A stretch of 64,000 bases of DNA from Nelumbo lutea. Taxonomy: Eukaryota; Streptophyta; Magnoliopsida; Proteales; Nelumbonaceae. Each line of letters starts with the position of its first letter. Position 1 is the stretch's first letter. The notes under the pieces were generated by a model that saw nothing but the letters and a program-made list of their open reading frames with translations, made no database searches and had not been told where the DNA came from. The position numbers were made by a program, and so were the translations under genes. The DNA lies in NCBI GenBank assembly GCA_022828595.1, contig JAKGHH010000007.1, positions 35,650,356 through 35,714,355 on the forward strand, in the 5' to 3' direction. Shown here piece by piece: positions 33,101 through 45,100 of the stretch.

Positions 33101-36100
33101 ATATATTTGGTAAGTGGCCACACCTACTGTGCTCTATTTTATTAGAAAATATAGTAAAAGGACAAGAATGTCCTTGCACTACATGACAAACACCTTGACA
33201 CAAACTAGTTCAATAGTTTCTCAAAATCTGTCTCAAAACTCCGAGCTATCTATCTGAGCAAAATCTGAAAATACCAACACTGAGTCTATAATCATTTCAC
33301 CAATATCAGCTACAATTGTTTCATTTCTCCAAACTGACAGAGACAGTTCAAAGTACATAGAGAAGTTGAAAGGGTGTGTCTAATGTGTACATACCCAAAA
33401 TAATTGTATTATATATCAGTTGAGTACAAAAGGAGGGAAAGGACAACTATGCCCTCCACTAGAACAAATAAGAAAGAGTTGTATATACAAAGGAGAAATA
33501 AAAGATATTGTGCATAAGGTACGTGATAATATGATAATCCCAAACTAGTCACCCCATAGTATCTCTACACAACCCTCAAACTGATGCCAAGATAAAAGCA
33601 TCGGTTTGTCAGCTAGGAACTTGTGGCGAGGATGTGTCATAGCCTTCGTGAAGATGTCAGCAAGTTGAAGACCAGACAAAACATAGGGAAGAGTGATAAT
33701 TCTAGAAAGGTACTGATCTCTGATGAAGTGACAATCAACCTCTATTTGTTTAGTATGTTCATGAAAAATAGGATTACAGGCAACCTTGATGGCACTGACA
33801 TTACCTGCATGGATGGGAATAGGAGTTGGGAGCTGAATATGAAGATCACCAAGAAGAGCTCTATGCCATACAATTTCACTATAGACTAATGAAATGGCTT
33901 GATACTCAACCTCAGTGGAGGATTTGGAGACTGCCTGTTGTTTCTTGCACTTCTAGGAGATAAGAGACTCACCCATAAAAAGACACCAGCCAGTAGTAGA
34001 TCTTCTAGTGTCAGGACATCCAGCTGTATTTGCATCAGCATAGGTCAATAGATGTTGGGATGATGATGATGAGAAAAAAAGTCCATGAGAGATGGTACCC
34101 CTAATGACTGAATGATCTGGAGAATTGAAGTCATATGTGGTTTCCTGGGGGAAGAAACAAATTGACAGACAACTTGAATAGCATAAGAGATATCCAGCCT
34201 TGTCATGGTGAGGTAGATGACACTACCAACAAGTTGTCGATACAATGTAGCATTAGGAAGAAGCTCACCATCATCCTTAGGTGATTTGAGGTTCACCTTA
34301 AGTGGAGTATTAGGGCTGTCAATGGGTCAGGTTCTACCCAACGGACCCGATGGACCCTAACTGATTGGGTCAGTTTTGGTTCCAGGAAGCAGAACCGGTT
34401 CCCGACATAGTGTCCTGATTCTTATAGGTTCAGAACCGGTTCCACCCAATCCTGAACCGATTCAGACCCGATCTGACCTATATATATATTAAATAAATTA
34501 ATATTATATATATAATATTTTCAGTAGGTTTTTATAATTGGGTCAGACCCATTGTCCCAAGAACTTCAGTTCAGATTTGGATCTAAAACTAAGACCTTAT
34601 TGGGTTTGGTCTGGTTCTGGGTCCTTAGTACTTCTTGTCAGATCAGTTTTGGTTCTATCTGGATCCGACCCAAACCTGACCTATTAATAGCCCTAAGGAG
34701 TATCCACCTGCTTATCATCAGTGAGGCAAGCAAGGTGAACCAAGTCCATAGCATACTTTTGCTAATTTACAAAGTATCCGTAGGAAGAATGAGTCACTTC
34801 TAGTCCAAGTCAAATGACCTAGATCTTTCTTCTTGAATGAGTGACTCAAGAGATCCTTGAGGTGAGAAATACTGTCATGATCATCACCAGTAATAAGTAT
34901 ATCAAAAACATACAGAAGAAGAAGAGTGATTCATTGGGCCCACTTCAGGATGAAGAGAGAATAGTCAGAAGGGCTTTGTATAAACCCAACATTTGTAATA
35001 ATAGAGCGAAATCATTCAAATCATGCCCGACGTGCCTGTTTCTATCCATAAAGAGATTTCTTGAGGCTACAAACCATAGTTGGATCACCACAATATCCAA
35101 AAGGAGGCTTCATAAACACTGTTTCTTTGAGATGACCATGAAGGAAAGCGTTCTTGACATCCATGGATGTCCCATTACTTAATTGCTGAAATAGCCAAAA
35201 CCAGTCAAATTGTAGTCATCTTTGCAACCAGAGCAAAGGTATCCTCATAGTCGATCCCATACTCTTGTTTGTACCCTTGTGCGACTAAGCGAGCTTTGTA
35301 TCTATCAAGACTACCATCTGATTTCAGTTTGACAGAATATACCCACATACTCCCAATGATTGAATCATCTGAGGGTGCAGGAACAAGATCCCAAGTATCA
35401 TTTTCTGTGAGGGCCTGAATTTCAGCATCCATAGCTACTTTCCAGTACAGAACTGCCATAGCCTGCTGATGAGTCTTTGGAATATCCGTAGATGCTAAGA
35501 CAATAGAAAAGGACCTATGGTTAGTAGACAAACCATAGCAGTCAAGAGGTTTAGAGACATGAGAGGAACGACAAAGACGTGGAGGGGATGAAATTATCAC
35601 AGAAGGAGAAGGCTCTAGAGTATTACTTACAATATCAAGGGGAGAGGAGCCATGAGCTAGTGTTGAAGGGGAGGGGGGGCGGAGATGCTGAACCGGCCAT
35701 TCGCTTCCGTACATATTGGCAAAGAGACTCTAAGAGGGAAGAGGTGGAGTTCATAGTACCTATGGATTCAAAAGAATGCAAAACAGAAATAGGAGCAGGC
35801 AATTTAACAATGTGAGCAAAGAAAGGAACATTCTCAAGGAATACAAAATTTCTGGAAACATTCTCAAGAAATAGGATTGCTCTAAACCTCTTTCACTGGG
35901 AAGTTTGAACCACATACCATTAGACTAAATAAGATTACTAAAGAAAGAAGCACAAGAGAAGAAACCCAAGGGAGAAGTAGACCAAACCTTATCATCCTCT
36001 ATGTGTCGATCCAAGAAGACTGAATTAAGAATGGCCAATAACCTAAGAAGGGAATCACATTCATTTGTTGTAAATTGAGGTATGCTGCTTCATTTGCTTG

Positions 36101-39100
36101 AGACACAAATAGGGGAGTATTGATGCATGGGAGCCCCCACTTCAAGATGCAAGTGCATGGGAGTGCAAGTGGTCCCCACTTTGCATGGGAGGAAACTGGT
36201 GCAAATCATAGTGTCAAATAAATGAGTGCAAACTAAATTGGGTGCTAATTCTACACCCTGGTTGAATTTGCATGCAAATAAATGAAGACTGTTTTGAAAT
36301 GGTAAAAAACTGATCTTCTTTCATTCCATTTCCAATCGGCTTATTTATACAGTAAGCTGTTGCAATAAATAGAAAACATCTTCCTAAATCAATTCCTATA
36401 ATTAAGGGACTAACTATTTTAATCCCCATATTTAAGGGATTATACTTTTCCACAATCCTAGGAATACATATTCACACAATTCTATTTTTACACAACTACC
36501 AAATATAGATGCTAACTACCAAATATGCATCTACACCAGTAACCCCACGTTTTCCAACACTCCCCTCAAGCTGGTGAATAGAGGTCCTCCATTCCCAGCT
36601 TGGCTACAATTCTACGAAAGTCTATACTATTGAGCCCTTTAGTAAGTACATCGGCCAATTGTCCTTTTGTAGATACATAGGGAGTGCAAATCAACTTGCT
36701 GTCCAGTTTCTCTTTTATAAAGTGTTGATCAATTTCGATGTGTTTCGTCCTATCATGTTGAACAGGATTGTGAGCAATATTGATGGCTGACTTGTTGTCA
36801 CAATATAGTTTCATAGGCTCTTCTTGTGGAATCTTCAAGTCTTCTAAAATTATCTTCAACCAGAGTAATTCACACACTCCTTGTGCCATAGCCCTGAACT
36901 CTACCTCTGCACTTGACCGAGCTACTACATTTTGCTTCTTACTCCTCCAAGTGACTAAGTTTCCTCCCAAGAAGGTACAGTAACCAGAAGTGGACCGTCT
37001 ATCTACTGGAGATCCTGCATAATCGGCATCTATATATGCTTCAAGAGCCAGTCCCCCATTCCTTCTGAATAAAATTCCTTTTCCTGGATTGGCTTTCAAA
37101 TAGTGCAGAATTCGATGAGCAGCCTGCAGATGAACTTCTTTAGGATTATGCATAAACTGACTTATTACACTTATAGCATATGCAATATCCGGCCGTGTAT
37201 GTTCAAGATAAATGAGTTTTCCAACCAGTCTTTGGAACATCTCCTTGTCTACACTTGCATTCTCGCTGGCTTCTCCAAGTTTATGATTGGGATCTATAGG
37301 CATGGAAGCTGGTTTACATGCCATATTTCCTGTTTCTCTCAAAAGATCAACAACATAATTTTGTTGAGAGATAAAGATGCCTTGTTTAGAATGTGCAACT
37401 TCAATTCCGAGAAAATACTTTAGTCTCCCCAAGCCTTTTATCTCAAATTCTCTGGCAAGGTAGCTTTTCAATGTTTCCTTCTCTTTTTTATCATTCCCAG
37501 TAACGACTATATTGTCCACATAGAATAATAGAGCAGTAACTCCCCCTGAGGCTGTGTATTTGATAAACAATGTGTGGTCACCTTGACTTTGCTTGTAACC
37601 TGTACTAAGCATCACCTTTGTAAACCTTCCAAACCATGATCTCTTAGACTGTTTGAGACCGTATAGTGCTTTCTTCAACCTACAAACTTTGTTCCCCTTA
37701 ATGCCTTCTCCAAAACCTGGTGGAATGTCCATGTATATCTCCTCTTCTAGATCATCATGGAGAAACGCATCCTTTACATCAAACTGTTGCAAATCCCAAT
37801 TATAGTTAGCAGCCAAAGACAGCAACACCCTTACTGTATTCATTTTAGCTACTGGGGCAAAAGTCTCCTGATAATCTACCCCATAAGTCTGTGTATATCC
37901 CTTGGCTACCAGTCATGCTTTGTACCTTTCTAATGACGCATCAAATTTGTACTTAATTGCAAACACCCATTTACAACCTACAACCTTCTTGTTTCTCGGT
38001 AGATCCACAACTTCCCACGTGTTGTTCTTTTCTAGTGCCTCCATTTCCACTCTCATGGCTTTTCTCCACTCCTTATAAGAAAGTGTCTCGGCTAGAGTAT
38101 TAGGAATTGGAATGGTGTTAAGACTGGCTAGAAAACTTTTATGGGATTTAGAGAATCTTTGGAACGACACAGATTTGGCTAAAGGGTACAATGGGCGTTT
38201 GGTACATTCTCCGATTCTTTTTCTCAGGGCAATAGGTAGGTCATACTCATACTCAGACTGTGAAAGTACAGGTTCAGGTTCTGAACATCCCTCAGTTCTA
38301 GGATTAGGAGTTGAATCTTGGACTTGCACAAGTTGAGGATCTGGATTTCTTCTCCTAGAGTAAACCTACATATATCACACATCATCATGAACATCATTGG
38401 TGGGGTTAACAGTGTCTGGATTTGGTTCAATGGTCGGGTTGTTTGACTCTTGTTGAGGCTTGGAAATGTGGGGCTCAGAGGAATGTGACTCAGAAGGATG
38501 TGATTCTTGACGGTAGGATGACTATGAGGAGGGTAATACATCTAGGGAGGGTAGATCCGAGGCCTTATCTTCCATTAGTGAGGGCTCCCCCTGAAGATAA
38601 GGTTGAGTGAAAAAGGATTGTCCCTCCTCAAATGTGAAATCGATGGAGGTGTAGAATTTTCTAGTGGCTGGATGATAACATTTATAACTTTTCTGAGTTG
38701 GAGAATATCCCAAGAAGACACACCTGATTGCTCGTGGATCTAATTTTCCCTTATTATGGACATGAACAAAGGCAGTGCAACAAAAAATTCTTGGTGTGAG
38801 ATTATTTGAGGTTCGAATATCAGGGTAGAATTGAGAGAGGACTTGTATTGGGCTTCGGTTGTCAAGAACTTTAGACGGTAGTCTATTTATGGTGTATGCA
38901 GCAGTAAGGACAACTTCCCCCCTATATTGTTTTGGGACCCGATTTTGAAAGCGAAAGGCTCGGGTGGTTTGCAAAAGATGCCCATTTTTCCTTTCAGCTA
39001 CCCCATTCTGTTGGGGAGTGTTAACACAGGAAGATTCATGCACAATGCCTTCTTTCTTAAAAAACGGGGACAAATTCTGATTAAAATAATCTATAGCATT

Positions 39101-42100
39101 ATCAGATCGAAACCTTTTAATTTTCACACCAAACTGAGTTTGGACCATGTTATGGAAGTTGGGAAGAATGGCGCCCACATTAGATTTAGACTTAAGAAGA
39201 AAAATCCATGTGACCCTAGTGCAATCGTCAATAAAGGTGACGAACCATCTAGAACCAGTAATGTTGGGAATTCGAGAAGGGCCCCATATATCCGAATGAA
39301 TCAAATAAAAAGGAATTGAAGATCTTTCATTGCTGATTGGGAAAAAAAACCTTTTGTGTTTAGCAAATTCACAAACATCACAATGAAAGGTTTCAACATC
39401 AATCCCTTTAAACAAGGAAGGAATTGTTTTTAAAACAAGAAATGAAGGATGACTGAAATGAAAGTGATGACGCCAAATTAAATCTTTATTGGAGGTAGAT
39501 AAGAGTGACTCGTGTGTGACATGCATAATAGTGTGAGATGGTTTGCTGGTTGCTTCAAGGTAGTAAAGTCCATCCCTTAGCAAGTCCAATCTTCTTCCTC
39601 GAAACCTGGTCCTGAAATACATAGTAAGAAGGAAAGAACACAACATTGCAGTTCACATCCTGGGTGAGTTTATGTATAGAGATAAGGCTAGTGGATAACT
39701 TAGGAACATGAAGCACATTTTTAAGTAATAGGGATGGAGTGATCTGAATATTCCCAATTCCTACCACTGTGGTGAAAGTGGTCAGTAGCTCTAGAATCAA
39801 GAATCCATGGAAAAACACTAGCCGAGACATGTAATCCTAGATCACCCGAGAGAGCAAGAGAGGTAGAACCACTTCCTGGTTTCAAGGATCTCAGGAAACT
39901 CCTTAGCCTTTCAATTTCTTCATCATTAAATGGCCCCTGACTTGAGTGTTCTTGTTGCAGGATTGTGGAGACATTATGGGCCTGTTGAACTGCTTTCGAA
40001 ACTTCTCAATTGCTCCATTCCTTGCTGGATGTGGGAGGTTTCCCATGAAGTTTCCAACAACGATCTTTTGTGTGTCTGGGCTTCTTGCAATAGGTGCACC
40101 AGAGGTTATCGTTAGAGTCACGGGTGGTGGTGTCACGAGCCAAGTTGTGATTGTTCTCACCCTTTCAACCACTGTAATTTCCTTCCCTTGCCACCATAGC
40201 AGAACCTTCGGGATCTTTAGGCTCGAGCATGATTTCACAACAGCTTTCCTCAGCTCTGACAAGGGGTATAACTTCATTCAATGGAGGCACTTCTTCTTTG
40301 CCGAGAATTTGTATTTGGAGCTGATCAAATTCAGCATTCAGTCCGACCAAAAAATCATACACCCTATCTCTTTCAATAAAATTCTTCAAGATCACAGCGT
40401 CATTGGGGCACTTTGTCTCAAGAACCCGATAATGATCAAGCTCATGCCACAAATTTTGCAGCAGATTTGCATACTCTGCAACACTTTTGCTCCCTTGTTT
40501 GGCCGCCACTGTCTTCACTTTGACCTCATAGACACGAGCAGCGTCATGGGCTTTGGAATAGGTTTGTCGGACAACGTCCCAAATAGCCCTTGCAGAGGGA
40601 AGAAACATACAAGTATCGCTAATCTCGGGTGTCATTGAACTCCACAACCATGACATAATCATGGAGTCCTCTTCGTCCCAAGCATTAAAATTTGGCTCGC
40701 CCAATTTTGGCCCTGTTCCAAGAAGGTGACTAATTTTTCCTTTTCCCTTCAAATAGGTACGCACTAGTTGTAACCACTTCAAATAGTTCTATCCATTCAG
40801 TCTATATGTTGCCTGAATATTCTGCAAATCACCATTGCCAATCGGCTTATTTATACAGTAAGTTGTTGCAATAAATAGAAAACATCTTCCTAAATCAATT
40901 CCTATAATTAAGGGACTAACTATTTTAATCCCCATATTTAAGGGATTATACTTTTCCACAATCCTAGGAATACATATTCACACAATTCTATTTTTACACA
41001 ACTACCAAATATAGATGCTAACTACCAAATATGCATCTACACCAGTAACCCCACGTTTTCCAACAAAGACTAAGGAGGAACTGTAGACCTTGAGAATCTA
41101 TGATCTAGATGATGCTTTTCAATTGGCACTTGATGTAAGAAATTTGAAGCAATTTGAATATACAACAAATAATGACTTTTTGTTATAGGTGATTTCTTGC
41201 ATTTTCTGCATGTGTATCCTGATGATAAAGTTGAGAATGAAGAGGAGAATCAACAACCAATGTTATAAACCAGTGGGAGAGACTTTAGATTCTACAGTTA
41301 CTATAGGTCTTCACCAAGGTTCAACACTTATCCCTTATCAATTTGCACTGATCATAGATGAATTGACAAAACATATTCAGGGGGAAGTTCCATGGTGCAT
41401 GTTGTTTCAAGATGACATTATTTTAATTGATGACTAATAAAGGATTAAATGCAAAATTAAGCTTATGGACAAATGCCTTAGAGATAAGTGGTTTTAAAAT
41501 AAGGACTAAAACAAAGTATGTAAAATGTAAATTTAGTAATAATAGGAGTGTAAATCAAGATACACTTAGGATTGGAGACTGAGAGATAACTCAATGTGAC
41601 CATTTCCGGCACTTTGGTTCAATAATTCATAACAAGGGAGAGATTGAGGAGGATGTCACCCAGCAAATTAGAGCAGGGTGGGAAAAATGGAGGGATGCAT
41701 TCAAACTTTTATGTGATAGGCGAATACCACTTAAATTAAAAAGGAAAATTCTATAAAACAATTGTATAGACAACTATGTTGTATGGAGCGTCGTGTTGGG
41801 CATCCAAGAAACATGTTCAAAAAATAAATGTGACAGAAATGCAAATGCTAAGATGGATGAGTGGAAAAACTAGAAAGAATATGACTAGGAATGAAGTTAT
41901 CCGTAGGAACATAGGAGTATCTCCAATAGGTGATGAAATGAAAGAGAGAGAGAGAGTAGACTAAGATGGTTTGGCACATGCATAGGAGACCACCAACTGC
42001 ACTAGTTAGAAGAAGTGATTTGTTACACATTGAAGGGGCTAGAAGAGATTTGGGTAGACCAAAGGGGGCATGGGTAGAAGTAGCAAGAAATGATTTAAGC

Positions 42101-45100
42101 ACTAATAATTTAACAGTGGATATGTTTTAAATAAAATTGATTGGGGAAATAAGATTCATGTAGCCGAGCCCATATAGTTGTGATAAGGCATGGATGATGA
42201 TGATTTAATTAAATATGTATTTTCAATAGCCAAACCATCTTTGATCATTGACTGATAGGCTTATGTCTTACACCTCAAGGCATAGGCATGTGCCTCTTTG
42301 ACAAGGACCTAAGTCTCAAATTAATACTTTGAGGCTTAAGCCTTGTGTAGGAGCATAGGCATGCACAAGGCCACAGGCCTGCTTTAACCCATTCCAAGCC
42401 AATGCCAAACCAGCCCAGTCCTACTCGGGTCATGAAACAGCATTTCGGGACAAGTCATGAGTGTAGCAGCGGGCTAGTGGCTGACAGCTGGCCACCGATG
42501 TTGGCATGGCATAACTATTTAATGGGTGGAAGAGTGTAGAGAATCTTCTGTTAGAAAAAAAGAGAAAATATATTAAGTAGGGATTCCCGAATCAGAGGGG
42601 GGGAGTCTATTAATTAGGGATTTGTGAATAAGATGAGGGACTCTAAAGTAGGGATTCATGAATCAGAGGAGGAATCTCTATTACTTAACCCATATTCTCT
42701 CTCCTCACCGATTTTCAACCATTCCTCAGACTTTCAGAGTTCAGACCAATCCCATTGCCTACACCTTGAGGAAAAACCTGTGCACCCTTGAACCTTTTAA
42801 AAGCATGAGTGCAACTTCATAAAGCTTCTACAATATTCTGAAATTTTAAACCTTAAATGTCTAATTTATCAACATCCGATATATAGCCACCTAATGAAAT
42901 AGAGATACTTCAACGATATTGTACCAAGTTTTCCTGATATTGCAAATCAGATCTGCTGACCACAACACATTGCTGGCCATGTTCACTCAACCAAACATAT
43001 GGAACATCAATTGTGTTGTGGTCACCGATATTCCCAACGTGTGGCTGGATGAGTGTTGCCAGCAATGTGTTGTGGTCAGCAGAAACAAACTCGGATTAGC
43101 CACCCCTATAAATGTCATAATGTGTTATAAATGTACAATTATGTAAGGAATGGATGTTTTGATTTTGTATGAGTTATTATAGGTTATGCTAAAAGTGTTG
43201 AGTAATCCCCATGACCTAAAGTTATTTGAGCCACCCTTACATTTTAATTGATCCAAGTACATTTATCTTATTTCACACCAAAAATTGAAAATTTCCTGTT
43301 TGTTTCTGTTTTTGTCCTTTTCTGCAACCAGTTGCTTCATATTTGGATGCCCCCAGTAAATCTTCATTACCTTTCATTATACCTGGAACCTTGGATTTTT
43401 AAAATTTTCAAGTTTCATTGAAAGGTATTTTTTTGTCCTTCTTTGGTGAATTACAAACCTAGACTTATTTTCTCCAATGTAAGCTTTTCATAGTTTTAAA
43501 ACAAATCTACAATTATTGCAGTTAAGCTCTGATACCCTTTGTAACCTAACCAAACTCTACCTTTAGTCTTAAGGTCATTCCTAATCCCTGTTCTAGTTAA
43601 TTAAGTTCTCCCTAGAGTCACCCTTGGGTCATTGCCATCCTATGCCAATTGGTAGAAATGCAGCCAGTCCTGCATCATGGGACGACCTGATTGATGTGAT
43701 TTTTTAGTTGTTAAAAATGCATGAAACCATTGATGATATCAAAGATGAGTATAAAAACCCTATATGTCAAATTAACTGAAGATTGGAACTAACACAATGT
43801 AAAGCACCTACCTTTATCATATCATCAATTGAGTTGGTTTCTTTTTTGATCTTTTGGCGATTGACAATAATAATTGCTGCAACACAGAAGATAGGTAATT
43901 CATCATCTTCATTCCTTGACGATGAGATAACAGTGCAGATCTCCATGCGATCATTCCTTGACCAACAATTCCTAGTCAAGCCACAAAGTGAATGACTTGA
44001 TGCAGATTTCATAACCATATTGTCATACATGGATCGTTCTACATTTGCATGTTTGGATTGTATACCACTGTTTGAAATTCCATTTTTGTTTTCTGCAATT
44101 GCTTCACCAGTTTCTGACACTGGATCTCTTGAAATCTGTACCACCAATGGTTCAAGACAATGTTCCTCTAAACCCTGAGCCACAGATTCATCAAAATCCG
44201 CAGCCCACATCATCTGAAATGAAAGGAAAGTCATGAAAGTCGGTTTAACTTCTTTACTCAGAAAAATCAACATTAAAATGTTCTACATTTGGTCTGAATT
44301 AAATAATGGACATCTAATGAGACTCTGAGCAGTGTACATGATTATTTTTCCAATGAAGATTTCAGATTTTTCCAACAATTTACTGTCCAGCTGCATTCAT
44401 GACAATAGATGCTCTACATGCATAAGAGCAGAAAGCAAGAATACATTGAACTCTTTCTATCATATCTGATTACCTATACCAACTTAAGTGCCACAACAAT
44501 AAAATGAGAGTGACTGCAAGAGGAGTGAGAGCACAAGAGTTGTAGGCAAAATCTCTCTTTATTTCTCTGTCAAGTAGTCATGGCTATTCAAAATTTCAAG
44601 TTCAAAGGGCATGAGATCTTGAGGATCAAAGTACCAGTGCTGTGAAAATGTGGTTTCTATCACAATTTTTTGCTGTGTTTGGTTTGAAAGAAAAGGTAGA
44701 GAAAGGAATGGTAGGTTTCCTTTCTCTACCTTTTCTTTTAAACGAAAAACAGTCTTAGAGAAATACAATTGATAAAAAACAAAATTATAATGCCATTTTC
44801 CCTTTATGGGTTCATGAACTTCAATATATTGCTCAGAAGATCAATGTTATGCACTCTAAGATCCAAAATGTGTGATCTAGGAGCAATGGTGCACCCATGT
44901 TGTGAGAGAATTATATTGATACATGCAAGAGTCCATTTTAATAATCATAGAAAGCCTTGAATTTTTAAGAAGTTGACAAAGCAGGTAATTTGAAGATATA
45001 AATTAGGTAAATAGATGTAGGTTCTTTATGAGTTTATGACATGATCTTGATAAGTAAATGTGAGAACAAGCCACAAGTATCATATTTGTTCTACCTTATT

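Larger units (their letters stand above)
33375..35880 (-). mobile_element. Copia 3' half remnant G
   Basis: Minus orientation. The 3' LTR is at about 33375-33571 (start TGTGTAGAGAT), preceded by the purine tract CAGTTTGAGGGT. RNase H lies in 33600-34040 and the RT tail in 34296-34045 ([37 protein letters not shown]). MITE 1 interrupts at 34311-34695. RT remains in 34700-35714. A pol linker extends to about 35880. Integrase, protease, gag and 5' LTR are missing. Confidence 0.75.
36290..41065 (-). mobile_element. Young copia element F with deleted 5' region
   Basis: 4,776 bp in minus orientation, with TSD AAGAC (36285-36289 and 41066-41070). The complete 3' LTR is 36290-36559, TGTTGGAAAAC...CAAAACA. 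The 5' LTR survives only as 40838-41065; its U5, the PBS, the leader and the gag start are deleted. Over the shared 228 bp the two LTRs show a single difference near the junction-distal end (GCTG/GTTG), so the insertion is recent. Pol is almost a single frame from 39646 to 36566 with a few stops. Confidence 0.93.
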
